Shown here: positions 43,664 through 52,219 of the stretch, piece by piece | Layout of the letters: each line of letters starts with the position of its first letter | How positions within the stretch are numbered: position 1 is the first letter of the stretch | NCBI GenBank assembly: GCA_002746305.1 | Contig: NVWV01000005.1 | Coordinates: 124,001-188,000, forward strand | Origin: Bacteroidota bacterium | GTDB taxonomy: Bacteria; Bacteroidota; Bacteroidia; NS11-12g; UBA9320 | DNA: 64,000 bases | Reading direction: 5' to 3' | Notes under the pieces: generated by a model | Told to the model about the DNA's origin: nothing | What the model saw: only the letters and a program-made list of their open reading frames with translations | Database searches by the model: none | Position numbers and translations under genes: made by a program

Positions 43664-43671
43664 CAAAGGTA
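43664..43671 (-). promoter_or_regulatory. -7 element (TACCTTTG) before metG
   Basis: A perfect TAnnTTTG box on the minus strand, five bases before the metG ATG. The transcript would be nearly leaderless. A -33 TTG was not found. Confidence 0.4.
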
Positions 43672-43679
43672 CTATATGA

Positions 43680-44591
43680 CTAAGAATTTTGAGCCTTAGA
43701 CCGCTTATTTTGCATCTTCAGTAGAATGGGGTGCATAATCACGGATAAAAGTATAATTCCTGTTCCGATATAGAAGTCGAGATTTAGCACAGCACCTTCG
43801 TTTAAGAGCCAGATGGCCAATAGAATGCCATAAACAGGTTCAAGGTTGATACTAAGATTGGAAATAAACGCAGAAAGTTCTTTCAAAGCTTCCATGGAAA
43901 GTGCAAAAGCGAGACTCGTACAAAGTAGTCCAAGGATTATAAGCCAAAGCCAATCCTTCCCCGAAGGAAACCATTGAGGTTGAGGGATCCACTCCTGTAA
44001 AATGGGATAGCAAATGGAGATGAACAGAAATCCGGCGGCCAATTCAATTGCACTAACGGATAAACTGTTTTGTCCTGTGATATATTTCTTATTGTAAACT
44101 GAGAAAAGAGAAGCTAAAAAGGATGAAATGAGACCAATAACAATGGCGAGGTAAAAGGACTCACCAACCCCGCTCAAGAAATAGATTCCTACGATTACAA
44201 AAAGACCCAAAATCAGTTCTAGCAATTGAAACTTGGACTTGGTAATGAGAGGTTCCAGAATGGATGTGAAGAGGGAGGAAGTAGCCAGGCAGGCTAAGGT
44301 AACGGAAGCACTATCTCCAACCTTAATACTTCCATAAAATGTAAGCCAGTGCAGTGCCACCAATACACCAATGCCTGAAAATCGCCAGATATTGATCCGT
44401 TTTATATTTTTAATGCCTTTAATGACTCCTGGGATAAAAATGAGCCCAAAAACCGCTATCCATAGGCGATTCCATACCAAAGCAGTTTGTTCTAGCGTTA
44501 TCAGTTTACCGAGAATAGCGGTAAATCCGAAGAGAAACACTGCCAAATGCAGTTGTAGGTACGCTTTTTGTTTAGTATTAGGTGTTGCCAA
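43680..44591 (-). CDS. EamA/DMT family transporter
   Basis: 303 residues with ten predicted membrane helices in two EamA repeats ('LQLHLAVFLFGFTAILGKLI' and 'LAAGFLFISICYPIL'). 'LEPVYGILLAIWLLNEG' is the family's conserved end of the second repeat. Probably an exporter of small metabolites; the substrate is unknown. It is divergent from the DUF1232 gene. Confidence 0.9.
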   Translation of the reverse strand: MATPNTKQKAYLQLHLAVFLFGFTAILGKLITLEQTALVWNRLWIAVFGLIFIPGVIKGIKNIKRINIWRFSGIGVLVALHWLTFYGSIKVGDSASVTLACLATSSLFTSILEPLITKSKFQLLELILGLFVIVGIYFLSGVGESFYLAIVIGLISSFLASLFSVYNKKYITGQNSLSVSAIELAAGFLFISICYPILQEWIPQPQWFPSGKDWLWLIILGLLCTSLAFALSMEALKELSAFISNLSINLEPVYGILLAIWLLNEGAVLNLDFYIGTGIILLSVIMHPILLKMQNKRSKAQNS

Positions 44592-44626
44592 GGTGGTAAC
44601 AATAATAAATTAAAAGAACACACGAA

Positions 44627-44971
44627 ATGAAGAAATTACTGAAAATTGCAGCAACCCTTAAAGTACTATTTGGAGCTAAGAAAGCCAACACTGGCGAATC
44701 GTCGTGGGGCGATGACGCTTCCGACTTTTACAAAATGATAAAAGCAGCATTTACCGGTAACTTTAAATTCAAGAAAAGAAATATAATTATTGTGATAGCT
44801 GGGATCATTTATGTCTTGAATCCTTTGGACCTTTTACCAGCGGCATTACTTGGCCCAATTGGTTTGGTAGACGATGCAGCAATATTGATTTTTTTGTATA
44901 AGCGTATAACTAGTGAATTAGAAAGATTTAGAAGAGATGCAAAGTTTGATGATGCGGAAGTAATTTCGTAG
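44627..44971 (+). CDS. DUF1232 (YkvA-like) membrane protein
   Basis: 114 residues. The central hydrophobic stretch 'IIIVIAGIIYVLNPLDLLPA' followed by 'GPIGLVDDAAILIFLYKRIT' is the DUF1232 signature; the rest is basic and helical. Function unknown. The next gene starts four bases downstream. Confidence 0.88.
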   Translation: MKKLLKIAATLKVLFGAKKANTGESSWGDDASDFYKMIKAAFTGNFKFKKRNIIIVIAGIIYVLNPLDLLPAALLGPIGLVDDAAILIFLYKRITSELERFRRDAKFDDAEVIS

Positions 44972-44975
44972 AACA

Positions 44976-45404
44976 ATGGGAGACAAGCATAAACTCAACG
45001 AACTCTTTGACAAAGAAGGAAACCTAATAAGTCCTCAATTACCAAAGGAGGTAAAAAATTACTTAATTGATATAGATGGTACAATTACAGAAGATGTACC
45101 CAATGAAGAGCCAGAAAGAATGGCGACTTGTGAACCGTTTTCAGATGCTTTAGAAACCTTGAACCGTTGGTACGATCAAGGCCATATTATTACTTTTTTT
45201 ACTTCACGAACATTAGAACATAAAGAAGTTACAGATACCTGGTTGCAAAAGCATGGTTTTAAACATCATGGAGTTCTATACGGTAAACCACGTGGAGGAA
45301 ACTATCATTGGATAGACAATCATATCGTACGAGCAACAAAGTACAAAGGAAAATTTACAGATTTAGTTACCCAAACCAAGAAGGTAGAGTTGTTCGAGGA
45401 GTAA
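44976..45404 (+). CDS. HAD-superfamily small phosphatase-like protein
   Basis: 142 residues. 'NYLIDIDGTITEDVPNEEPE' is the DxDGT nucleophile loop, 'IITFFTSRTLEHKEVTDTWL' contains the Ser/Thr of motif II, 'GKPRGGNYHWIDNH' may supply the Lys and the Asp of motifs III/IV. It resembles short HAD proteins sometimes labelled phosphoheptose-related or BcbF-like. The substrate is unknown. A terminator follows. Confidence 0.8.
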   Translation: MGDKHKLNELFDKEGNLISPQLPKEVKNYLIDIDGTITEDVPNEEPERMATCEPFSDALETLNRWYDQGHIITFFTSRTLEHKEVTDTWLQKHGFKHHGVLYGKPRGGNYHWIDNHIVRATKYKGKFTDLVTQTKKVELFEE

Positions 45405-45440
45405 GAAAACTTTTTCCTATTTTGAAATTTGAAGAAAATA

Positions 45441-45472
45441 AAAAGGCAGCTATCACTAGCTGCCTTTTTTTT
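45441..45472 (+). terminator. Bidirectional Rho-independent terminator
   Basis: A perfect 12-base stem (AAAAGGCAGCTA / TAGCTGCCTTTT) with a TCAC loop and T-runs on both strands. It separates the rightward HAD gene from the leftward polyketide/YceI gene train. Confidence 0.88.
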
Positions 45473-45520
45473 AGACTAATTAACCTAACAAATTAATCTA
45501 TATCATTATCCCAATTGGAA

Positions 45521-46054
45521 CTACTTTTTCTTTACGTTCAATGTGATTTTTATTTTCACATCGTCGCTTAGTACAAAGCTACTTTCTCCTACACCAAAAT
45601 CAAGTCTATCTAACTTTAAAATTCCAGAAAATTTACCCGTTTCTCCGCTGTTTGTAAATGTGAATGGCATATCTACTGATTTGGTCTTTCCTTTCATGGT
45701 AACATTAAACTTACCTAGATAACCTTTACTTGTTTTAGTAATAGATGTACTCTTCAATGTGATTTCAGGGTACTTAGCTGCGTTAAAATATTCTTCACCC
45801 TGTAAGTGCTTGTCTCTTTTGTTAATACCCGTATTGATAGTTGCTACTTTAACACTGGCAAAAATGCTTGAGTTAGTTAAGTCATTTTCGTCAAATTTAA
45901 CAGAAGCTGAGATTCCGGACAATGTACCTTCGACTGTGAATCCCGCATTTTTGATGAAGAATTTTACTGAACCTGTAGTTGGGGCCCAACTCGTTGCTGC
46001 AATAGCAACTAATGAGGTTAATATAAAAGCAAATAGAATGTGTGTTTTTTTCAT
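45521..46054 (-). CDS. YceI family periplasmic lipid-binding protein
   Basis: 177 residues with a signal peptide ('HILFAFILTSLVAIAATSWA') and a YceI lipocalin-like barrel: 'GSVKFFIKNAGFTVEGTLSG', 'INKRDKHLQGEEYFNAAKYP', 'LGKFNVTMKGKTKSVDMPF' and 'LDRLDFGVGESSF'. Known YceI proteins bind long isoprenoid or isoprenoid-quinone-like molecules. It is the last gene of the leftward train that starts with UbiA and a type III polyketide synthase, so it may carry that product; this link is inferred from position. Confidence 0.92.
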   Translation of the reverse strand: MKKTHILFAFILTSLVAIAATSWAPTTGSVKFFIKNAGFTVEGTLSGISASVKFDENDLTNSSIFASVKVATINTGINKRDKHLQGEEYFNAAKYPEITLKSTSITKTSKGYLGKFNVTMKGKTKSVDMPFTFTNSGETGKFSGILKLDRLDFGVGESSFVLSDDVKIKITLNVKKK

Positions 46055-46069
46055 GATTGTACGTGATCT

Positions 46070-46801
46070 TTATTTGTTGAATGGTTTAAAATTAATAGAA
46101 ATCATGCCCATTAAAGACTTGTATCTGAATCTATCGTTATTCCCATTGTATACTATTTTTTTTTCTGTTTGAAATTCTGTAAACATAAATGTTAGTCCAG
46201 CGTTTATTGCTAGCCTACTAGATACATTAAACGTGCCATAGAGCTCACTGTTTAACATGCCAATGTCATTATCACTAATGAGCAGCACATTGTATGGAGT
46301 TGGCTTTGCATTTATAACTTCAGGAGTACTGCTAGGACTGTTGCTCGAGATTATTGTACCTTCTCTGCTTCCACCAAAACTCAAACCTGCAGCGTCAATG
46401 TTGAATCCAATTCCCCATTTATCGGTGAAATCATATTCTAAAAATATAGTAGCATTTACGGAATTGTGTTGAGCATTGTGTACACTAAAAGTATCAATAT
46501 TTTCTTGAATATTTTCAATGAATAATACTTGTGGTCCTTTTTCTCCACTGGTGAGACGGGCAGGGGCAGTTACGTAGTCTTTATCATTGCTGATATATCC
46601 ATTGAATCGTACACCGTAACCAAGTTTGAATTTTTGGTTAGCAGTAATTGGGTGCATTTGTTTCCAAGATAGGCTCACATTAAACTCCTTTGGAGCGTAC
46701 GAAAGAGCAAGACCAAAATCATGATTTTGTTTAAATGATGATTGGGCATCACTCGTTAGTACAGATAAAAGGGCAATAGTTAGACTTATAATTTTTTTCA
46801 T
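46070..46801 (-). CDS. Predicted outer-membrane beta-barrel protein
   Basis: 243 residues from the ATG at 46801 ('MKKIISLTIALLSVLTSDA', a signal peptide). Alternating strand-like segments ('FGLALSYAPKEFNVSLSWKQ', 'NATIFLEYDFTDKWGIGFN', 'RLAINAGLTFMFTEF') and an aromatic C-terminus ('MISINFKPFNK') indicate an outer-membrane barrel or lipid-binding beta protein. No known family recognised. It lies between the Omp85-like and YceI genes with gaps of 8 and 15 bases. Confidence 0.75.
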   Translation of the reverse strand: MKKIISLTIALLSVLTSDAQSSFKQNHDFGLALSYAPKEFNVSLSWKQMHPITANQKFKLGYGVRFNGYISNDKDYVTAPARLTSGEKGPQVLFIENIQENIDTFSVHNAQHNSVNATIFLEYDFTDKWGIGFNIDAAGLSFGGSREGTIISSNSPSSTPEVINAKPTPYNVLLISDNDIGMLNSELYGTFNVSSRLAINAGLTFMFTEFQTEKKIVYNGNNDRFRYKSLMGMISINFKPFNK

Positions 46802-46809
46802 GTGATTGA

Positions 46810-47871
46810 TTAAAAACATTCTCCAAAAACGATATAGAAACCATGGCTGTCCATTGTCCTACCGTAGTCTATTCGAATGTTGGCTGGAGAGTCTTTGTTA
46901 ATTTGGAAACGTAGTCCTGCCCCGTAGTTGTAGTGAAAACGATTAAGTTCAAACTCCATTCCATTGGAGTAAACCTGTCCCACTCCAGAAAATGCGGCAA
47001 CACCTATTCTCCAAAAGACATGACGCCGAACCTCCGCCTGTAGGATACTCAAATTATTGTCTCTAAATCGACCAGCATAAAACCCTCTTAGGAATCTGGG
47101 TCCACCTATATAAGGCATCATCCTAAATGGAACAATTCCCTTATTATGAACAGTATATAGATTAGAATTTAGAACTAATTTATTGAAAGTTTTATAATAT
47201 CTAAGATCCAATGTGTGGTTGAAAAATCCAGATGTCATATGGGTTTGGTCACTATATTTGGTGAATTTCGTTTCCAAAAAATGACCGGAAGACGGGTTCA
47301 GTATGTTATTTCTTTTGTCAACCAAAATACCAATTCCTACACCAGTAGAAGAGTAGCCCATATTGTCGATGTAGAAATTCTCTTGATCTATAGGTTTATC
47401 AATTTTTCCTAAAGTTTGATGGTGTACAGTGGCACCCAAATAGAAATTTTCCTTTAAACGGGAGTATAAAGCTACATTAACATCTAGATACATGATTTTA
47501 ATAAGACAGTAGTCTTCCTTCTTACTATTGTTACCAATGCCAAAGTAAAATTCTGGAAACTTACTCAGGTCATGGGATCCTCGGATATAGAACTTGTTTT
47601 CGGGGGTGAAAATATTGAAGTCGCTCTGAAAAGATGCTTGTCCCTTTTGGGTAACATCTACGAAAATTTGGGCATTAGATTTTCGAGTAGTAGAGTCTTT
47701 TGGAGTATAAAACCCAAGCAAGGTTGCACCTATTCCCCAATTAGTTTCTGGTGTGTGAAACAAGCTCGGTAGGGGTTGCATTCTAAATCTCTTAATACTG
47801 TCTTGCTGTGCAAAGACAATAGTGCAAAGAGTTAGAAATACAAGTACTATTAGTTGCCGTTTTTTAATCAC
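46810..47871 (-). CDS. Omp85/BamA-like surface antigen barrel protein
   Basis: 353 residues: signal peptide ('MIKKRQLIVLVFLTLCTIVF'), then a 16-strand-like barrel without POTRA domains. 'GGPRFLRGFYAGRFRDNN' is the L6-loop motif (VRGF/Y type) of Omp85 proteins, and 'RIDYGRTMDSHGFYIVFGEC' forms the last strands. It belongs to the POTRA-less 'bacterial surface antigen' group common in Bacteroidota; function unknown. It follows the polyketide operon after 18 bases, hence possibly part of it. Confidence 0.85.
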   Translation of the reverse strand: MIKKRQLIVLVFLTLCTIVFAQQDSIKRFRMQPLPSLFHTPETNWGIGATLLGFYTPKDSTTRKSNAQIFVDVTQKGQASFQSDFNIFTPENKFYIRGSHDLSKFPEFYFGIGNNSKKEDYCLIKIMYLDVNVALYSRLKENFYLGATVHHQTLGKIDKPIDQENFYIDNMGYSSTGVGIGILVDKRNNILNPSSGHFLETKFTKYSDQTHMTSGFFNHTLDLRYYKTFNKLVLNSNLYTVHNKGIVPFRMMPYIGGPRFLRGFYAGRFRDNNLSILQAEVRRHVFWRIGVAAFSGVGQVYSNGMEFELNRFHYNYGAGLRFQINKDSPANIRIDYGRTMDSHGFYIVFGECF

Positions 47872-47889
47872 TCGAATCGCTTGATTTAA

Positions 47890-49002
47890 TTAATGTAACT
47901 GGCTAAAGCTACGTACAAAGGTATCTCCCTGCATGTCATTCACAACCTTATTACGGATGGGCTTAACGTATTTTAGAATTTTGACAACAACATGATGAAG
48001 TGTAGGGCTAAGCATAATGGAGTTTAGTAGCTCTGCTTTGTCTACTCGATCACCAAATAACCTATCCCAATTTTCATTGTATGTATTACAAAGTTCTTTG
48101 AATGAAGGTTCTTGTTTTATAAGTTGTGATAGAAGTAGAGCACTTCGAGCAGCTATACTCATGCCATTCCCACTAAGCGGACTTATACTGCCACCCGCAT
48201 CACCCACAAATAACATGTGGTCATTGAATAAGGATTGCTTATTGAATTTTATATTGCTTATGACCAATGGTTTTTTCCAAGCAAATGAAGCGTTGTTAAA
48301 AACAGATTTAAGTTGTTTGTTTTTCCAAAGAACCTGTTGCTCCAACTGGGTAATATTGTTGTTGTTGGCTTTTAGTTGTTCAGCATCAGCTAGATAGCAA
48401 AGGCAGTATAAGTCTTTTTCTATTTTACTCATACCGCAGTATCCCCCCTTAAAAGAGTGAAGAGATATAAGGTCGTTTCTAAAATCCCCCATTATATGAT
48501 ACTTGACACCGACAAAATTTCTTTTGTTTGAAGGTTTGGGTTTACGTGCATATGAGGCACTATACTTACCATGAGATCCGACTATTAGGTCAGCAGAATA
48601 AGATTCTGTAGAAGTGAAAATAGTTTTACTATCTACCTTAATTACCTTGGTATTGGGTAGAAACAGAACTCCAGAACGTTTCATTTGTTCAGCAAGTTCA
48701 AAATCAAGTTTGTATCTACTAACTCCAAAGCCACCCATTTTTAGTGATGTGTTGAGTTCCGCACCCATTTGAGAAGTAAGTTGTAGATTTTTTATGATAG
48801 GAAGGTTCCATTCATCGAGTCTCAAGCCAAGTGACTTAAAGAATTCATAGGATTCCAAAGAGATGAATTCACCACACACCTTGTGACTAGGGTATCTCTC
48901 TTTTTCAAATACAATCACTCGTTTTCCGGCATCGGCTAGCAATATTGCCAGGCAACTGCCGGCAATACCAGCTCCAATTATGCCTATATCATAATTATCC
49001 AT
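47890..49002 (-). CDS. FAD-dependent oxidoreductase (geranylgeranyl reductase / aromatic hydroxylase-like)
   Basis: 370 residues. 'DIGIIGAGIAGSCLAILLAD' is the FAD-binding Rossmann loop, 'FEKERYPSHKVCGEFISLES' matches the 'KxCGE' region of geranylgeranyl reductase-like flavoproteins, and 'MLFVGDAGGSISPLSGNGMS' is the second FAD motif. In known type III polyketide pathways (for example Streptomyces SrsC) such a flavoprotein hydroxylates the resorcinol ring toward a quinone; a reductase acting on an isoprenoid chain is the alternative. It overlaps the methyltransferase gene by eight bases (ATGGATAA). Confidence 0.88.
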   Translation of the reverse strand: MDNYDIGIIGAGIAGSCLAILLADAGKRVIVFEKERYPSHKVCGEFISLESYEFFKSLGLRLDEWNLPIIKNLQLTSQMGAELNTSLKMGGFGVSRYKLDFELAEQMKRSGVLFLPNTKVIKVDSKTIFTSTESYSADLIVGSHGKYSASYARKPKPSNKRNFVGVKYHIMGDFRNDLISLHSFKGGYCGMSKIEKDLYCLCYLADAEQLKANNNNITQLEQQVLWKNKQLKSVFNNASFAWKKPLVISNIKFNKQSLFNDHMLFVGDAGGSISPLSGNGMSIAARSALLLSQLIKQEPSFKELCNTYNENWDRLFGDRVDKAELLNSIMLSPTLHHVVVKILKYVKPIRNKVVNDMQGDTFVRSFSQLH

Positions 49003-49669
49003 AAACCATGATTTGATGACGGAAGGCCCATTTCCATTTTACCGAGAATTTTTTTGCTCCAGCCTGTTTTAGGTAATTGTTCCATTCCCTTTTCTTGAAA
49101 CCTCTCAGAACACTTAGTGGAGCATCATTCTTAACCAAATGAGATTTCGAAAATAGACGGGTAAGCGTTTTAATGGCGTAGTGAGCTATGAAGTTCCTCT
49201 CTAAGTCGTTGATTATTAGAGTGCAATTTTCGTGTATGCTAAATTGTATCAGTTCAATTATTTGCTTGTCAGAGAGGTGATGGGTAAATAAACAAGCATG
49301 AAGAATGTCTATTTTTTGTACGTGTTGATTTACATTTCTGTAGTCATCAGTTATGAATGTAAGGTCAGAAGGCAAATGAGATTGAGCGTACTCAGTACAG
49401 ACTTTTTTTAAGTCTACCCCATATAGTTTACATGAAATGTTTTTGGATTTGGTGTATTGGTATATTTGGTGAAGCATATCCCCACCACCTGAACCAATAT
49501 CTACAATAGTCTTATTGTTAAGGTCAATTTTCTTAAAAGCGTTTATGGAAATGCCATAACCTCCTAGTAGTGTGTTTATTGAATGGAGTTCTTTGAGGTT
49601 TAAGATCAGGTCTTCTTGATGTACATGGCCGTCCAAAAGTTCTTTGGTTTGTGACCGAAGCTTAAACAT
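48995..49669 (-). CDS. SAM-dependent methyltransferase of the polyketide cluster
   Basis: 224 residues with a class I methyltransferase fold: motif I 'KTIVDIGSGGGDMLHQIYQY', then 'LYGVDLKKVCTEYAQSHLP', 'LTFITDDYRN' and 'IDILHACLFTHHLSD'. Its place between a type III polyketide synthase and an FAD enzyme parallels SrsB-like O-/C-methyltransferases that modify alkylresorcinols. It overlaps both neighbours by eight bases (ATGTTTAA with the synthase), so translation is probably coupled. Confidence 0.9.
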   Translation of the reverse strand: MFKLRSQTKELLDGHVHQEDLILNLKELHSINTLLGGYGISINAFKKIDLNNKTIVDIGSGGGDMLHQIYQYTKSKNISCKLYGVDLKKVCTEYAQSHLPSDLTFITDDYRNVNQHVQKIDILHACLFTHHLSDKQIIELIQFSIHENCTLIINDLERNFIAHYAIKTLTRLFSKSHLVKNDAPLSVLRGFKKREWNNYLKQAGAKKFSVKWKWAFRHQIMVYG

Positions 49670-50681
49670 ACGAGAGTAAGGCCGATTCTAAGGTAAGTCC
49701 AGGTCCAAAAGCACAGGCAATGAACTCGTTTTTAGTTGAGGTAGGATTGGTGAGCATTTCACTAATTACAAATAAAATGGTGGCACTTGACATGTTTCCA
49801 TTTTCTAAAAGTACTTTTCTAGATGCTGCAAGTTCATTTTCATGTAAACCCAAGGTAGACTTTATACCATCTACTATTTGTTTCCCTCCGGGATGAATTG
49901 CCCAACCAATACTGTTTGGCTCTCTGTTGAATAACCTAGTTTTTTCAAGGGATTGTTTAATACTTGATGGAACTTCACTGGAAAGTGTCATCAGGAATCC
50001 ATCAGGCGAAATTTTCCAACTCATTTCTTCTTTTGAGTTTGGAATCAAACGAGACTCAAAGTCCTCTAACTTTAATTTAGCGTTTGTCTCATTTGAGCTA
50101 ATAATTACGGATGCTGCACCATCAGCAAAGATGGAATTGGATAACAGGTAGTCGTCAATGAACTTGTTTTGGAAGTGAAGTGTGCAAAGTTCCACGGATA
50201 CTAGTAAAACAGTCCTGTTAGGTGTAGTACAGATGTCGTTGGCCATTCGTAAGCCAGTTAGTGAGGCATAACAACCCATAAAGTTTACATTGTATCGTCG
50301 AATAGTAGTGGGTAGGTTATAGTGGTTGATTATGTCAATTTCTACACCCGGAGCTTGCATCCCAGTACAGCTAATGAAAATGATGTCAGTTATTTGGTCT
50401 TTAGCAGAATGAAAGGATTTGTTGTTTTCAATGGCACGAATAGCCAATTTTAGTGCGTTGTCGTGGTATGTGGTTAGTTTTTCCTCCAGTGGCATAGCCA
50501 CGAGTTTTTTGATGTCCGGTTCTATGCAGTTTCTTTTGTTAATGGCACTTCGAGCGGTTAAAAATTTTATTTTTCGCTGAGTATCAGAATCTTTCGTCAT
50601 GGAAGAATAGATTTCACAAAACTCACTTTGTGTCAACGAATGATCTGGAACTGCTGTTCCTATGTTTAAAATGTAACTCAA
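49662..50681 (-). CDS. Type III polyketide synthase (chalcone/stilbene synthase-like)
   Basis: 339 residues. The thiolase-fold catalytic triad is present: Cys137 in 'NVNFMGCYASLTGLRMAND', His263 in 'GWAIHPGGKQIVDGI' and Asn296 in 'LLENGNMSSATILFVIS'. 'CAFGPGLTLESALL' is the C-terminal family signature. These enzymes extend an acyl-CoA with malonyl-CoA and cyclise it, commonly to alkylresorcinols or alkylpyrones in bacteria. The starter is not readable from sequence. It lies between UbiA (three-base gap) and a methyltransferase (eight-base overlap). Confidence 0.95.
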   Translation of the reverse strand: MSYILNIGTAVPDHSLTQSEFCEIYSSMTKDSDTQRKIKFLTARSAINKRNCIEPDIKKLVAMPLEEKLTTYHDNALKLAIRAIENNKSFHSAKDQITDIIFISCTGMQAPGVEIDIINHYNLPTTIRRYNVNFMGCYASLTGLRMANDICTTPNRTVLLVSVELCTLHFQNKFIDDYLLSNSIFADGAASVIISSNETNAKLKLEDFESRLIPNSKEEMSWKISPDGFLMTLSSEVPSSIKQSLEKTRLFNREPNSIGWAIHPGGKQIVDGIKSTLGLHENELAASRKVLLENGNMSSATILFVISEMLTNPTSTKNEFIACAFGPGLTLESALLSYV

Positions 50682-50684
50682 TGT

Positions 50685-51587
50685 TTATGTTAGAATCAGG
50701 TAAATAAAGAATAGATTTAATACGACTGCTGCTATTACATTCATTTGCATGGTGTGCTTGTAATCGGCATTTTTAGTGTCTGTCCAAACCTTACTAGCCC
50801 AGTATACAAAGTATGCAATGATTGGGATTTGTACAATCAGCAGGAGATAGAACGAGTTGATGTCCAAATCCTTAAAGTGTAAATAGTAGAAAACGGTTGA
50901 TATACCAAACATCAGTCCAGAGAATATGAATGTGCCCCTGTATCCAAGCTTGTAACTTAAGGTGGTAACACCATCATCTAAGTCGCTTTGATGCTGATAG
51001 ATCTGAGTAAGGGGATATATAGCACCTATTTGGAAGGAAGAGGCGAGCATAGCAAGTATGTATTTGTGAATTGGAACTCCAATCAAACAGAATGATTCTA
51101 GGTGTTGAGTCATACTATTTAGGCCATAAGAAGCCTTTGCTGAAAGGTAAAAGGTAAAAGCACCTTGAAATATGAAAATAACTAGAAACCCAATAAATGG
51201 ATATTGTTTAAGTCGAATGGGTCTGTAGCTGTATAGGCGAGAAGCGATGATATATATTGTGACGAATACACCTATTTCTGGATGAATATACGTTGATACT
51301 AAGATGGCAGCTAGATCCAAGGTGTTGGCAAGTAGTAGCATTTTACTATTGGCGGGTGGTGGATTTTTAATCCCACCAACACTTCCATTGTCACGGTCGT
51401 AATAACTATTAAAGAGATTACTTGCGGGATACACCAAAAGGTGCAAGAGACAAAAGGTTATGATTGCATTTGTCGTATTGATAAGTTGTATCTGGGATAA
51501 TGCAAACAGGTACACCGGCATTAGTAGCAACGAAAAATGAAGTCTTAAATGCGTGAACGCATCTTTCCAGTCTTGTCTAATCTTCAC
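50685..51587 (-). CDS. UbiA family prenyltransferase
   Basis: 300 residues with nine membrane helices. The first Asp-rich motif is 'ASNLFNSYYDRDNGSVGG' (NxxxD form) and the second is 'QIYQHQSDLDDGVTTLSYKL'; between them 'RLYSYRPIRLKQYPFIG' is typical of the superfamily. These enzymes attach an isoprenoid to an aromatic ring at the membrane. Here the aromatic partner may be the product of the downstream type III polyketide synthase. Its start overlaps the end of the upstream barrel gene by 11 bases. Confidence 0.9.
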   Translation of the reverse strand: MKIRQDWKDAFTHLRLHFSLLLMPVYLFALSQIQLINTTNAIITFCLLHLLVYPASNLFNSYYDRDNGSVGGIKNPPPANSKMLLLANTLDLAAILVSTYIHPEIGVFVTIYIIASRLYSYRPIRLKQYPFIGFLVIFIFQGAFTFYLSAKASYGLNSMTQHLESFCLIGVPIHKYILAMLASSFQIGAIYPLTQIYQHQSDLDDGVTTLSYKLGYRGTFIFSGLMFGISTVFYYLHFKDLDINSFYLLLIVQIPIIAYFVYWASKVWTDTKNADYKHTMQMNVIAAVVLNLFFIYLILT

Positions 51588-52140
51588 GTTTTAGGTTTAT
51601 TCTTTTGTTTAGTCGTATCTGCCAAAGGGTAATCCATCCTTCACCTACAGGCTTACCATCCATTTTTACATTCAACTCTACACCGTTGGTAAATGCAGTA
51701 CCTAGTTCCCATCCATTTTTAAAATGGAAGAGATATCCCAGTTCAAAAGTAGGTTGAACGACGTCTATTTCCGTGCTTCCCTCTTGAATGACTTCCGATG
51801 AATCTTGCCAGTTTACTTTCATGAACCAAATATCAGTTCGAAGGCCTAAGTATAGGCCCCTGCATTCTGGTGTAAGATAGTATCTATAACCGAGCGATCC
51901 TCCAGGTCCACCGCCACGTTCATCATCATTGAGGCCACTAAAATCCCATCGAATGGTTCGATTATATGCCAATCGAACATTAAAGCTATGGTGATTATCG
52001 TGGGGTGAGAATTCTGCTTGTACGCCAATGACGTGTCCTGCAGGATAGTAATTGTATTCTGGACCAACCACCAGTTTTGGAGACTGAGCAAAACTTAGAA
52101 GTGTGAAAACCAATGCTGCGGTTACGAGTACGATTCGCAT
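51577..52140 (-). CDS. Small predicted outer-membrane beta-barrel protein
   Basis: 187 residues: signal peptide ('RIVLVTAALVFTLLSFA') and a series of amphipathic strands ('LVVGPEYNYYPAGHVIGVQA', 'SFNVRLAYNRTIRWDFSGL', 'PTFELGYLFHFKNGWELG'). It resembles small outer-membrane barrels but I cannot assign a family. As the first gene of the train leading to UbiA and the polyketide synthase it may serve in transport or anchoring. A -7 box is eight bases before the ATG. Confidence 0.75.
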   Translation of the reverse strand: MRIVLVTAALVFTLLSFAQSPKLVVGPEYNYYPAGHVIGVQAEFSPHDNHHSFNVRLAYNRTIRWDFSGLNDDERGGGPGGSLGYRYYLTPECRGLYLGLRTDIWFMKVNWQDSSEVIQEGSTEIDVVQPTFELGYLFHFKNGWELGTAFTNGVELNVKMDGKPVGEGWITLWQIRLNKRINLKRED

Positions 52141-52148
52141 ATCTTATT

Positions 52149-52156
52149 CAAATGTA
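52149..52156 (-). promoter_or_regulatory. -7 element (TACATTTG) of the polyketide gene train
   Basis: A perfect TAnnTTTG box on the minus strand, eight bases before the first ATG of the train. The place expected for the -33 element falls inside the terminator hairpin of the upstream gene, and no TTG is at the right distance. Confidence 0.4.
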
Positions 52157-52164
52157 AGTAAAAC

Positions 52165-52197
52165 AAAAAATCCCCTCTGCACGGCAGAGAGGATTTT
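52165..52197 (-). terminator. Terminator of the acidic-repeat gene
   Basis: Read on the minus strand: a stem of ten pairs (one G-T) closing a five-base loop, followed by TTTTTTG. It isolates the gene at 52.2-53.1 kb from the polyketide train downstream. Confidence 0.8.
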
Positions 52198-52219
52198 GAA
52201 AGTCTTTTACAATAAGATG

